Of a stretch of 64,000 bases of DNA, positions 37,678 to 50,074 are shown one piece after another. This DNA comes from Amphiduros pacificus (taxonomy: Eukaryota > Annelida > Polychaeta > Phyllodocida > Hesionidae). A program made the position numbers and the translations under genes. Each line of letters begins with the position of its first letter. The stretch's first letter is position 1. The stretch spans positions 50,134,556-50,198,555 of the forward strand of contig OX439001.1 of the NCBI GenBank assembly GCA_949316495.1. Reading direction: 5' to 3'. Under the pieces are notes generated by a model. That model searched no databases and was not told the DNA's origin. It worked only from the letters and a program-made list of their open reading frames with translations.

Positions 37678-37690
37678 GGCCTATTTTTGC
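37482..37690. repeat. Duplicated (TA)n block with CATAGGCCTATTTTTGCTG ends
   Basis: Two TA tracts of about 88 and 82 bp are each followed by CATAGGCCTATTTTTGCTG, so TA tract plus unique piece is duplicated in tandem. The same AATAGGC motif occurs inverted just before the first tract (37454). Confidence 0.9.
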
Positions 37691-40600
37691 TGCTAGACTA
37701 TGTCGGCTCCATAGTTTTTTTTTTCCAGACAGGCATGTTGACACTGATTTTACAGATGCACAGTTGACCTCGTCCCCGACCCAAATCATCTATTCCAACT
37801 CGATGGCTTGAGACCGAGCCCAGTCAAATGTAGAGTCGTGATATTATTTTCATTTTTGAATATTAGCTTTCACTTTCTCTTCATATAACGCGTATTGTAA
37901 TGCACTATTAATGTTTTTATTTAATAACAAACATTATATTTCACATTTAAGTTCATTAACAGTGGTTGTAGTTATATCTGTTATTCTATATCCATGATAT
38001 CGGGTAGAACTATTAGCTCTCTTACGGTTTGGGAAATGAAAAAACATCTGCAGGTCTATCAATAACATATCGGTATTTTTGTGGCCTATTTATCCACTAT
38101 GCTAATATAGAAATTTTGATTTGGGCAAACTCGCTAAACACTATTTGACCCTGAGGTCTAAGACCAAAACGTATTAAATCTGGTCAAATCAAACTGAAAT
38201 TATAAACTAATTTTGAATATGATAATTTGAGAACCTAAAATATATGTATTTGTAGTGGGATGTGGCTGCTTGCATTATACCACATAAAAGGTTGAGAATG
38301 ATGCAATACAGCTACATGATGTTATTAATGCTTTCATAATCGTCTATTATTCTGTGTGTGTGTGTGTGTGTGTGGAGGGGGGGGGGGAGAGTCATGTTCT
38401 TTGGTCAGAGTTGCGATCATATCCCGATAGCTATTCTCTTGATTCTGGCATTAAACGATTAGTTATTCTTCCGGTGATATCAGTATGTCGATTCATATGA
38501 TCAACTGTAAATGTGGGTCAGTGGCAAGGCAACGCCCCCAAAACTGGCCAATCAAGCAGCGCCATGCTGACAAGCCCACCGCTGTTCAGTCATACGGAGT
38601 TCATTATTGAGGTTGTGGGGTTGTGTTAATGTTTACCTTGAACTTTTGAAATGCAACGTGTCAGCCACTTGGTCAGAATGGGAATAGACTGTACATTTTT
38701 TCTCTCGTGTTGAGATGTTTCTCCACTTAAAATGCTCTGATTAAGTTATAATAACAACCCATTGAGTGACAGCTAAACAACTTAGCATGGACTAATCATT
38801 TATAGTCTATTGGATTTACTCAAATTTGTAAACTTTTTATCATTGAAAGAATATCTCTGATGTACCATCACAACAATATCTTCAGTGATTTTCTTGAAAC
38901 CAGTTTATCATTTGTTTGACTGTCCTGTGTTTACATATGCGTATACCAAATGTACTCCTCTACTGCACATTTCTGGACAAATGCCGAAGAATGTATGTAC
39001 ACAAAATCTGGCAACGATGTCTTTGAGTGCAGAGAAAGGACAAAATCATTTTCTCTACAATAAGAGATCAAGTTAACAGGAAATCAACACTCAACGTTCA
39101 GTTTCAAAACCCCTCAATAATCATATCAGCGCGCAAGATTTGGATCCGTTCCAACATAGATAAAGACTTCTTAATTTAAATAGTTATGGCACGCATTGCC
39201 ATACATTTTTGATACAATTTGTGAAGAAAATCGCCGTGTAATTAAAATTTGGTTTGCGACGCCCTTGCGAAACATTTGTGATTCAAAATTTTAAAATAGA
39301 CAACAATTCTGGTCATCTTTCCTTTAAACCGTCAATCTTCACTGAGCTCGGGGAAGGTCAAAACGGTTGATATATGGAAAGAAATAACAATTCTTAAAAG
39401 AAAAAATAAATATTTCCCAGAAAAAATATGAGTGTAGCAAAATCCCCCTTTTTTAACATACACGGATATATCATTTATTTGAAGATACTGAACATAATTT
39501 GAATATACTGAACATAATTTGAAGATACTGAGCATAAAATAATAGAAGTGTAACAATCAAAGCCGAAGTTTACATTAAATATCATATAACTACATTATAA
39601 TATTATGTAACAAAACTCACCCAACAGACTTGTGACCATTTTTGTAACCATTCATTTTGTGTACAGTTGTTCAATGTTCTCTTCTTCTGAAAGTTCTATA
39701 GAATGTTATTTGCCGATAGTTTTACAAGCTTCTGACACATGGGATGTTTACAAGTCCTTATGTTTCATTGACATCAGGCCACTGCCAGCCACACACTCTC
39801 AACCATCACAGGGTATATCTCCTAAAAGAGCTTGCAGTAAAAAAGCCTGCGCCTTGGTCTGTCCTCAAATTTGACACACCATATAGATGTGTATTGACGT
39901 CGCGATACAGGCCGGAACCTGGATAGTAAGCGCTCTATGGTTATTAACTATTAGGTCGTGGCTAATTTTAAACGTGTCCCATATAAGGGATCATTTCCGC
40001 CCATCCTATGAAGACGTCATAAGTTTGCAAAGGTAAACCTGATGAATCCGGGATTCGGCATAATGAATTATCTGTCAAGTTCTTTCACAGCAAGTTGACA
40101 AGTGTTATTTAAATTAGATGACCTTGTGATGAAATGAGCTTTCAGAAGTGTGTGTCGATTGACATGGAGTGGTTGTTTATAGCAGTGTTGATTTCATCCC
40201 ATATTATGCATCAACAGTGGAGTTTTTACCCCAAGGCTTCAACTCTATAGAATATTTTATTTTGAAATATATTGCCATTTATATATGCTAATAAAGTTAA
40301 GATTGGCCTAGTAAAAGGAGCCATGGCTGATTTTGAGATAAATATCATATTTTTACCATGGAAAAGCCACGAAATATAATTAACAAAAAGAAAACTTTAA
40401 ATACTAACTTCCCCTTTGCTAAATTTTCTAGAATTTACAGTCACTGAAACATTATTTATTTCATGCAAAGGTGATATTGAAATGATGTGAGATGACTAAG
40501 GAATATGTCCAGTGTTATGCAATATTTCCAAGTGATATAACAGAAAGCACGTGTCTGATAACATATCTGATTACATTTATATCCATTTTACTTCACTCGT

Positions 40601-41330
40601 GACAAGATACCCACCATAGCAGCACTTCTCTCTCATATCAGTCCCTGCCACTAAAGGTATAAAGGTGCGTACAGAATCGACCGCAAGTCATCAGTATTCA
40701 TAAAAATCTGGCTGTCCACTGATTGGTGAAAGAATATGATTAGATTTGTTTTGTACTGGCAGTTGATTGGTCAGTTTATGTGTCAGACACCTGGTTACAG
40801 TTTATAGCCTGATGTTGCTCAATTCAGATTTGATGATATTTTTGCATTGTAAGCAAGGCAAGGATTTATAACTTTGGGAATTCCAAATTTAGAATGGTAT
40901 AAAATATAGGACAATGACTAATTGAATACTACCTCTGTAATGCAGAGTAGTGGCAAGATTGCTCACTCAATATTTTTTGATCGACATTTGTGCATAAATA
41001 TTTTTTAAATCTCAACTGATGACAATGTTAAGACAATTGATCAATCATGAACACATACCTGTAACCATCATCAAGTCTTATAGAGTCCATCTGGCCATCA
41101 TGCTATTCTCCCAAAACAATATAATTTCACATTTATTATGTACGATCACTCTGTTATGAAACATTAGTATCCATATTGCAATGACGTTATCATTGGCAAA
41201 ACATGTGTCAACTGGCTGTGTCCTTGGTAACATGCCAAACATGTTTATGGGTTATTGCTAATTTTACAAGAAAGGCACCCCGTTCAAATATTAGACCAAT
41301 TATATCTAGTTATGCACAATATTCCCAATG
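37691..41330. other. Gene-free stretch
   Basis: No exon with recognisable homology and no bounded element is seen. A (TG)n tract followed by a G run lies at 38353-38388. Short frames such as 39632-39874 (+) lack homology or splice support. Confidence 0.5.
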
Positions 41331-41364
41331 CGATTTCAAAACGCGCAGAGTAGGGTTAGAAGCC

Positions 41365-41575
41365 ACAGGTTGTGAGGCAATTGGTTCGAGCACAAGCATA
41401 TCAGCACCCGTTTCTCTGAAGGTAATGGGCTCGATTGTCAGCATTGAATTCATAATACTTTCAAATGAGCTGAAACTGTGACTAAAGGGCTAAGCTTTTT
41501 TTCTTGTAAATCTGTGTGATCCATGGATTGTCATGTCAAGGACCTGCAACATTTGGACTGCTACAGGTAGGTTTT
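41365..41575 (+). mobile_element. SINE, old degenerate copy
   Basis: It shares with the SINE at 46244-46562, in order, GCAATTGGTTCGAGC (head), TCAGCACC-GTTTCTCTG, ATGGGCTCGATT (box B position), TTGTAAATCTGTG and TGTCATGTCAAGGACCTGC. Box A and box B are heavily changed. Confidence 0.65.
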
Positions 41576-42095
41576 GTCATGAAATAACTGTTTATGTTCA
41601 GAGTGATGTAAATTCCCCTAACAAACAAACAAAGCAGGGTGATTCTACAGGACTGTTTGCCGATGTGACAGGGTGTCTTTGGGAATTCCCTTCCCTAAGT
41701 ATTTGAATTCCTTGTTTCCTTGAGTTATAGTACTAAATGTCCCAAGGACATTCTCCCCTAGAAAGGTTCAGACACAGTATTTCACCAAGTTGCATGGCTT
41801 TCATTTTATTGATTTGGTTCTATATCACATTTTATTGATTGGGTTCTATATCACAAAATGTCAACATGTGTTTTGTTTCACATGATTACATGAAAGCTCC
41901 CATCTGGATTGCACTAGTTTATCTACCGCAAGATGGAGTTGGCTGGCAGACCAGTTAATGATTACATCTTCAAATTTACACAACCCATCGCATATACACA
42001 AGCCACAAGCTGGCAGGTTCAACACGATGTCCCCAGAAGAAGTTTGGGTTCAATGCGCCTAATAACATTTGTTTGTTTGTAATAACAACATTTTA

Positions 42096-42720
42096 GCACG
42101 ATTTAAACATTCATGAAGTGAGATTTTCAAGCACCTTTTTCTGGCATGATATATATCTTTATACCCAATACTTTGTGATCAAATATTATTACCCATCATA
42201 TTTCCCCTACGTAAATTTCCGTACCATTTGAAAGATGAGTCTTGTGCAAAAATCTAAATCATCCATTGGGCACTTTGTCAACAAACTTTGTTCAGCTGAA
42301 CAGTGATTTTGTGCAAGCACATGCTTAGTAAAGTTTTGCTAACAATGGGAGACTTTCAGATTGGGAAACTGGAGCGATTTGGCTGACAGAGCCCTCTTTG
42401 TTCATTGACACCCTGACAGACAACAATAGGGGTCCCATGCTTGTATACATGTGAGAACATGGTGATCACAAATGGTAGAACAAGTGCTTAGGAGCAAAAC
42501 ACAATAACCATGGTAGGTGTATTTTAGTTGATTTCAGTAAGATACATTTTTTGTATCACAGTTTCGTGACCACATATCATTTAAACATACCCCAAATCTC
42601 TGTAAAATTGCCCATGACCTCTGTGATTTCACGAAAGCTTTAAGGCTTTATCGAGTCAAATAGAAGCATGGCATAAAAGCCCTGCTCTTTTCGAAGAATG
42701 ACTGGGGATCTTTCTTATAT
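42096..42720. repeat. Dispersed repeat family A+B, longest copy
   Basis: It matches 35270-35760 over most of its length and also holds CAGATTGGGAAACTGGAGCG (shared with 49325-49350 and 51897-51920). It runs on into the family B sequence (GAAGCATGG-CTCTTTTCGAAGAATGACTGG). No coding capacity is seen, so it is an unclassified non-autonomous repeat. Confidence 0.65.
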
Positions 42721-42904
42721 TTCATTTGCATAGTATCATAATCTCAAATACATAAACACATGAATTTGTGTAAGAATTTAAAAAAATCTCCACGCATACC
42801 CATTTCCCTACAAAAAATTGAGCAGGAAACAAGACTGGTTGATGTATCTATTTTTTTATAACGTCAATATAATTACTACTGGATACCAGACGAGAAGAAT
42901 CAGA

Positions 42905-43266
42905 AGGCTAACTTGTCCGGGCTAACTGGTCCGGGCTAACTGGTCCGGGCTAACTGGTCAGGGCTAACTGGTCAGGGCTAACTGGTCAGGGCTAACTGGT
43001 CAGGGCTAACTGGTCAGGGCTAACTGGTCAGGGCTAACTGGCCAGGGCTAACTGGTCAGGGCTAACTGGTCAGGGCTAACTGGTCAGGGCTAACTGGTCC
43101 GGGATAACTGGTCCAGGATAACTGGCCAGGGCTAACTGGTCAGGGCTAACTGGTCCGGGATAACTGGTCCGGGATAACTGGTCCGGGATAACTGGTCCGG
43201 GATAACTGGCCAGGGCTAACTGGCCAGGCCTAACTGGCCAGGGCTAACTGACCAGGGCTAACTGGT
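42905..43266. repeat. 14-bp minisatellite, ~25 copies
   Basis: The unit GGGCTAACTGGTCA repeats with a 14-bp step. Variants (GGGATAACTGGTCC, GGGCTAACTGGCCA) are clustered, as expected from local unit spread. Units abut without unique spacers, so this is not a CRISPR array. Confidence 0.95.
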
Positions 43267-45755
43267 ACGTGTTGGCACTATATCCGAACGTGGCAGATTT
43301 GCACGTTTTTTCGACATCTGTTTTTTGGTTATGAAATGATAATGACAATAAGCACGATTAGTCTGAGCCTTATAACAATAATATAACATTGTGATAAAAT
43401 GCGAAGAGGAACATACAAATCCTATATAGATGCTATCAGAAAAAGCATGAAAATGTGTGTGAGATTATTGCTTTCAAACACACAGTGTATGTTCTTATGG
43501 ATTCCACACCACACAAGTCGGCGATAATCACTGAATAAGTGCAAATGAAAGATATTTAGTGTATCATATAACACACATCATAAGATTGGATGTCACTGAG
43601 CAAATTCAGCCAGGTTGGGTTAAGGACATCGAGGGCAAATCCACCAAACCGTTGTATTTGATTTATGCGTGTTTTTGTATGGCGCCACGACGCGACACTG
43701 AACATTTGCAGAAAGTTCAAGATTGTCAATACAGGGTCAGGTCAAGGGTTTAGAGACACGGACAAAAGTATATGAAATGAAGACATCACTTTTTGTTTTT
43801 GTATTATATTTAGAGCACAGTGAAATTGTCACATATGTGTGATCAAACTTGTGTTTCATCTCTTTACATTAGCTACAAAGTGAGTGCAGTCATGAACCTT
43901 ATTACTCATTTACATAGTGACACAGTCTGAGGCAGTGAAAGGTTCATGCTGGGTTTTGTTTTGGCAATTTGTTATAGGGTCGGGAGGATATACGGACCAT
44001 TATCCATTCAGGGGTGGGGTGGAGCAGAGACATTTAAAACATCTCTGGGGGGAGGAAACAAATTTTGCCGATTTATTTTGGCACTCGGCCATTCTCAATT
44101 TATTTTTCCCAGTCACTTTGGACTACCATTTTTCCCCAGGATCCAAACATCCTATTTTTTATACTTATATCTGTGTAAATGGATGCGTGATTTTTCAGAA
44201 AATTATACAATGCATTATTTACACTAATTCACTGTTAACACAACTGTTTCAATTTGACATTTATCGAAGTAAACTATTGGGTGCTAAGTTTTGTCATGAG
44301 TGTGGTCACATTAGATATGGGCACTGCATGGCCACTCAAACGCCAACCACATAATCGCCACAAATTTTTTCCAGACATCAGGCAGTCTAAAGGTGCCCTA
44401 GGTTGAAAACCGATTTTGTAAAAAAAAAATCCATCACCTCAGCACCTTTTGGGAAATTGGAATAAATGTTCAAAATTGGAATAAATATGACTGGGATATA
44501 AGACCTCACTCATATATGCATGATAAGAGCCGCACAAAAGTGTGCCCCATTTGTTGATAACAAGGAGTGGGACAGCAGACTTCTTAATTATCGTTAGGTC
44601 AGTAGGCCAGTGCCTTTAAGATATAGTAAGTTATCACAAGATTTTGGTTACAATGTAAAGCCTTTGACCAAGTCCTGGTCATAGCTGAGGTCATCCTATT
44701 TAGGCCTTCATGGATGTTGGAAGCTCAAATCAATAAATAGTTATGATTGTTAATGAACTGACCCCATAGCATTTCTCCAGTTAACATAAACGTTTGGCTT
44801 TAAAACTGCCCAATTTAAACATTTTTCAGATATAGGAATTGTTTTAAACCTGCATTCAACACCAAAAAATAATTTGATTATGTAGAATATGTGTTATTAA
44901 GCAAATGTCATTGTTAAGATGTCATAATTGATGTTGAGTTAAGAAATCCAGACTATGAAAGTCTATGTTTTGCCCAATAAAAATGTTATGTAAAGTAATC
45001 AAGCTGAACATCTTGTTAATGCAAAAGATAAAAAGATATTTACAAAAGATTATAACACAGCAATATAACTTTATTATTGTTCTCAGATTGTATGTCACCC
45101 TTAAAGTTATGTTGTAAATTGTATTTGTCACTGATGCCTCAAAACTAGTTCCCAAAACATATTTTTGGTAGATTGTACCTATTGAAGTGGAGAGCGAATT
45201 GACTTCTACAAGGTTGAGACTGCACTTTTTCCCTAAAAATTTGACCCTTTGAATAATTTTTTTTCTACAGATATGCGAGTCTCAGTTAAATTTTTTCTTA
45301 CGGTTGTATGCTCATTTATTTTCTCCATCAAGTAGTCTCACCGATATTTCCCTTTCCTCCATCCCCCTGAATGAATAATGGTCCACTCCTTAATGGCAAA
45401 CACCTCATCGTACATGTAAGTGTGATGTTTATGTTTTTGTTACTATCCACGTTGTATAACCGGGAGCAAACGCTTTAATGTATTGGCGTGACAACAAAAC
45501 TTTGTATTTAGATAGATATAACACTTAAATATCAATCTCCTGGTAACTTATTCACCTTTCAACTGTTAGCTGCCATTTCCCATGTCATGGCTTCTTGGCA
45601 GTAACTTGGGGACTCGCGTGCTGTGATTCTGTCCGGCCATTATATTTATCGAGGATGACTGCAGAGGCTCCATGTGCAGTGCATAAGAGGGTTTTATTTG
45701 CAGCAGTGTACAGTACAAATATGTGCAGTGTCTGAGTCAGTGTAGGGCATGACTC
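43267..45755. other. Gene-free stretch
   Basis: The longest frame (43917-44354, +) has no recognisable domain, no splice context and a composition like its surroundings. No bounded repeat is seen. Confidence 0.5.
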
Positions 45756-45763
45756 AAGTGTGG

Positions 45764-46172
45764 CCCGGGGGGGGGGGGGGGGGGGGTACTCTCATGATTT
45801 TAACCCGCAGAGGCTGGCATGGAACTGAAAACCCCAGAGCCTGAATTAGGGAAATATTCTATCATTATTGGTACCCTGATTTAGGACTAGCTGAAATTTG
45901 GTACCCTGATTTAGGACTAGCTGAAATTTGGTACCCTGATTTAGGACTAGCTGAATTTTGTATACCCTCATTTAGGGATGATGCAGAAGGGGGAGATTTG
46001 GAAAGGGGGATTGTGATCCCTGTTTTAGGGAGAAATTTGAAAAATAGTACCCTGTTTTAGGGGAAATGATGAAATATCTTAACCTGTTTTAGGGAAAATA
46101 TCAGCGAAAAGGACCCTATTTAGCCCAGCTTCCCCGGTAACGCTGACTATGAGAGTACCCCCCCCCCCCGGG
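45764..46172. mobile_element. 409-bp MITE with poly-G ends and 8-bp TSD (hAT-like)
   Basis: AAGTGTGG flanks both sides (45756-45763, 46173-46180). The ends are inverted: CCCG, a long G run, then TACTCTCAT at the left, with the complement ATGAGAGTA, C run, GGG at the right. An 8-bp TSD fits hAT elements; no transposase is present. The body holds three direct copies of a 30-bp unit beginning GGTACCCTGATTTAGGACTA, then looser CCTGTTTTAGGG units. Confidence 0.85.
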
Positions 46173-46243
46173 AAGTGTGGTAACTGCGCTTTCATCTCCG
46201 ACCTGCTCTGCTTCTTCTTCTCAGCCAGGTCTCTTTTGCGTGG

Positions 46244-46562
46244 TTTGTTTGTTTGTTTGGGGTTTTTACATCACTTTCAACAGTATTTCAGTCATTTTCG
46301 TGATGAGACCTACTTGTAGCAGATATAGTGCTGCCTCACTAAATTGTCATGTCGCAGGTCCTTGACATGACAACTCACCCGGTCACAGATTTACAAGGAC
46401 AACGGGTTAACCTTTTAGGCACGGTCCTCAGCTCATGTAGGAAATTGTATCATGAGTTCAATCCCGGCACGGCCGGGATTCGAACCCACCATCTTTAGAT
46501 CACCACAGAGGAACTGGTGCTAATAAGCTGGCGCTCTAACCAACTGCGCCACGGCCCGTGGC
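46244..46562 (-). mobile_element. tRNA-derived SINE, well preserved
   Basis: CTCTTTTGCGTGG target duplications (46231-46243, 46563-46575) bracket it. On - the head reads GGCGCAGTTGGTTAGAGCGC (box A) and GGTTCGAATCCC (box B). A conserved body follows (TTAACCCGTTGTCCTTGTAA, GTCAAGGACCTGCGACATG), then a tail of AAAC units. The head is close to a tRNA but is fused to the SINE body, so it is not a tRNA gene. Confidence 0.92.
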
Positions 46563-47188
46563 CTCTTTTGCGTGGTCTGTGTGACACCTATACCGTATAT
46601 GGACCCAAGTAGCAGCTCATCATAAAATGCTTATCAAATGATAAATGGCCTGCTGCTCGGCAGATGAGCCATCATGGTCATTTTATGTCTCGCAAAATTA
46701 CCACAATCACAAATGATTTTGCCCCAAACACAAAACTTGTAAATGCACTCGCAATTCAGCTGTATTCAACATGCCTGTTTCTTACTCCATTGTGGAACTT
46801 CCTGTCAGGTATGTTCTCTTAAGGGGAAAACATGTCATGTTAACATATGCAAATGTGGTCCCAATGGGTGTCTCTCATGTGTGAAGTTGAAAGGGCCAGT
46901 TCCTAATCATTGGTTTTTATATATGTCATAAAATAATTCATATGGTTGCCAGCAGTCATCTCACACATTTCAAGTGCATCTTGTAAACGTTGTGATGATC
47001 AAATTTCAGTCCTGACATGTGATCCCGTTCAAAACAAATTGTTGTGAATTTAATCCTTGAACACTGGCCTGTTTCCCTGTGCAGATGACGGGAGCTTAAA
47101 ATGTGGGGACAACTCTGTAATATTCTTGCACACCACAGAACCCTTTATACATCTCAGACACAGTTTTGCTAATATATTTCTGATTGTT

Positions 47189-47410
47189 TCGCCAGTTGGT
47201 TATAACTAATTAAAGCACAAGCACCAATTCCTCTGTGATGATCCAAGGGTCATGGGTTCAATTCCCGGCCATGCCAAGATTCAATTTCTCATATGAGATG
47301 AGGTCTGTGCCAGAAGGGTTAACCCGTTATCCTTTATAAATCTGTGACTGGGTGGACTGACCTGCGACATTACATTTCAGTGAGGCAGCACCATGTCTGA
47401 TAAGTACATT
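47189..47410 (+). mobile_element. SINE, second copy of the same family
   Basis: It shares CAGTTGGTTA, CACCAATTCCTCTGTG, GGGTTCAATTCCCGGCC, TTAACCCGTTATCC and GACCTGCGACAT-ACA-TTCAGTGAGGCAGCACC with the copy at 46244-46562. It is more diverged and opposite in strand. Confidence 0.85.
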
Positions 47411-47485
47411 GGATCTGTCTGTCTGTTTGTCCGTCAACCTGAGGATTCTAAGCTATTATAAGTATATATAAACTTTACATACCAT

Positions 47486-47996
47486 TTAATGTTTCGTGGT
47501 TCTTGATAATTGTATTGTATTGTATATTTGTTTCCATTCATATTTCATCATATAAACAAATCTTTCATGTCCGTTAAGTGTATCAAAGTTTTCACATCTA
47601 ATGTTTACATTGTCATACAATTGTTTTCTATACTCATCATATGCTTTGCACTCACAAACAAAATGAAACTCATTCTCTATTTTTTGTGTATCACATATTT
47701 GGCAAATGCGCTGATCTTCCTTTTCGTTCTGAAACCTGCCAACATCTGTTCGAATGGGCAAAATACCACATCTGATTTGGGCTATCAAACTTCTCTGAAA
47801 TCGTGAGACACAATATTTAACATTATCTTCAGTTCCATATTTTTCCTTAAAAGTAACACAAGAGCGTAGTTTTGGTTTGCTCCGGCTATTTTCTCTCCAT
47901 TTCTGCGTATATAAGTTCAGATTCTGGTTTTGTAAAGATTCAATATCACATACAGTTTTATCAATAAATATATTTTCCTGATAAATAGGTCAATGA
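47486..47996 (-). mobile_element. LINE ORF2 C-terminal remnant with zinc-binding tail
   Basis: An open frame of about 170 codons on - ends at a stop at 47486-47488. It reads RCGILPIRTDVGRF, then CQICDTQKIENEFHFVCEC and YDEYRKQLYD. This is the LxxE.GR ... CxxC ... E.HF ... C ... Y..R pattern at the C-terminus of many animal non-LTR retrotransposon polymerases. The upstream polymerase and endonuclease are missing. Confidence 0.7.
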
Positions 47997-48162
47997 CCTA
48001 TGTAGACAAGAGCTCCACCCTTAAAATTCGTTATGAAGTCCTATTTTTTTAAAATCGATACTAAGTATCTGCAGTATCAAATACTGTATGCATCTTGTAC
48101 AATAAAATATTAATAGTATCAAAATCGATACACTCAATTAGTCATAGCTCTTTGACAATTAG

Positions 48163-48318
48163 TCAATTAGTCATAGCTCTTTGACAACCAATACACTTAG
48201 GCTGATCTTCGCCTATTAAAAGATAGCAGTGTGTCAAACGACTATGTCCAATTCTAAAAAGATTTAAATCTGACCCTTCTCTTTGGTACTTTCTGCAATC
48301 ACCTTTACTCTTACCTAA
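48163..48318 (-). mobile_element. Second LINE C-terminal scrap (RIGHSRLTH tail)
   Basis: The frame on - reads FRIGHSRLTHCYLL then GEDQPKCIGCQRAMT before a stop. This matches the RxGHTxLTHxYLL ... PxCxxC block after RNase H in jockey-like LINEs. It differs from the tail type at 47486-47996, so two LINE families are probably present. A short AATTAGTCATAGCTCTTTGA duplication lies at 48135-48186. Confidence 0.65.
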
Positions 48319-48349
48319 ACAGGCTTGATAACATGCAATTTATTAAAAA

Positions 48350-49262
48350 CAGTCTCATAGGTGACATAATCCTCACAGTGGGTGACGCACTCTGATTGTC
48401 CCCTGATATTGCAGGGCACTCAGAGAGGTGACATATCCCTCACAGTGAGCAGTGAATGACACACTCTGATCGTCTCCTGATATTGCAGGGCACCCAGAGA
48501 GGTGACATATCCCTCACAGTGAATGACACACTCTGATTGTCTCCTGATATTGCAGGGCACTCAGGGAGGTGACATATCCCTCACAGTGAATGACACACTC
48601 TGATTGTCTCCTGATATTGCAGGGCACCCAGAGAGGTGACATATCCCTCACAGTGAATGACACACTCTGATTGTCTCCTGATATTGCAGGGCACTCAGGG
48701 AGGTGACATAGTCCTCACAGTGAGCAGTGAGTGACGCACTCTGATTGTCCCCTGATATTGCAGGGCACTCAGAGAGGTGACATATCCCTCACAGTGAATG
48801 ACACACTCTGATTGTCTCCTGATATTGCAGGGCACTCAGGGAGGTGACATAGTCCTCACAGTGAGCAGTGAGTGACACACTCTGATCGTCTCCTGATATT
48901 GCAGGGCACTCAGGGAGGTGACATAGTCCTCACAGTGAGCAGTGAGTGACGCACTCTGATCGTCTCCTGATATTGCAGGGCACTCAGAGAGGTGACATAG
49001 TCCTCACAGTGAGCAATGAGTGACGCACTCTGATTGTCTCCTGATATTGCAGGGCACTTAGAGAGGTGACATATCCCTCACAGTGAGCAGTGAATGACAC
49101 ACTCTGATCGTCTCCTGATATTGCAGGGCACTCAGGGAGGTGACATAGTCCTCACAGTGAGCAGTGAATGACGCACTCTGATTGTCTCATGATATTGCAG
49201 GGCACCCAGAGAGGTGACATAGTCCTCACAGTGAGGGAGGCACTCTGATTGTCTCCTGATAT
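48350..49262. repeat. 67/74-bp minisatellite, ~12 copies
   Basis: Units contain GGGCACTCAGAGAGGTGACA, CCTCACAGTGA and CTCTGATTGTCTCCTGATAT. The long type (74 bp) has an extra GCAGTGA relative to the short type (67 bp); the two are intermixed. Each unit has a TTGCAG/GG that resembles a splice acceptor, but no exon follows. Confidence 0.92.
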
Positions 49263-49264
49263 TG

Positions 49265-49620
49265 TAGTGATCATGTGCTGGCATCTGCTCATTAGGCAGG
49301 TTTTGCTAACTATGGGACTCATTCAGATTGGGACAATGGAGTGATTTGGCTTACACAGGCCTGTTTGTCCATATTTATACAGGCTTAATACCATGACAGA
49401 TCATATAAAAGGTCATATACTTGCATACATACTTGTATACAGCCAGTATTTGGCACTTACGGGAAAACATGAAAACCATGGTCGGTGTACTTTGGTTGTA
49501 CTTTGGTACTTTTAGTGAGATAGCTTGCATGCATCACCGTTTCATAGCCACATATAAGCATACCCAAATCTCTGTAAATTTGCTTGTAACTTTTGTGATT
49601 TCATGAACGCTTTGATTGTT
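49265..49620. repeat. Dispersed repeat family A, copy 3 (partial)
   Basis: It shares TTTGCTAAC, CAGATTGGGA-AATGGAGTGATTTGGCT, CATGACAGA, ACCATGGTCGGTGTA and AAATCTCTGTAAATTTGC with the copy at 42096-42720. Confidence 0.6.
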
Positions 49621-50074
49621 GTTGAATTATCTTTATATTTAATTTCTGGTAAACAAATGACGGATGCGTTATATTTTTCGCTAATAACTCCAGCTCTTGC
49701 CTATTTGTCTTAAATCCTCTACAATTTCATTGTATGATATTGCTGTTAGCCATATTGAGAACAATAGGAAAAAATATATATTTAACATAATCTCTTGTAA
49801 AGTTTACGATTATGGTTCGAGTGCACGGGAGTAAAATTCATAGGACTGGGTAGTGAGTGTTAAAGTGGATGTTTCCTGAAGATTTCAAGGTATTTTCAAA
49901 ATAGGAATACATCTTTTCATTGATTGGCCAGATAATTTGTCTGAATTGCTATTGATTTTGTCTCTTTTGTTTTTAAGTTGGTAGAATAGGACATTTTAAT
50001 ATTGTTAAAACTTTATACACATTTGCATGCCTCTAAAAAAAGAAATGTTTTCAGTATTGCATATTTTCAGGAAG

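Noticed and set aside
37443-37811. Frames with long YI repeats, both strands
   Set aside because: They come only from the TA tracts; the same holds at 35857-36084.
42905-43266. CRISPR-like look of a regular short array
   Set aside because: Units abut with no unique spacers and the setting is eukaryotic. The same applies to 48350-49262.
43917-44354. 145-codon frame on +
   Set aside because: No domain, no conserved motif and a competing frame of similar quality (43946-44227), so taken as chance.
46460-46560. tRNA gene
   Set aside because: The box A and box B head is continuous with a SINE body, an A-rich tail and target duplications. Similar heads at 21373 and 36926 were rejected as tRNA genes for the same reason or for decay.
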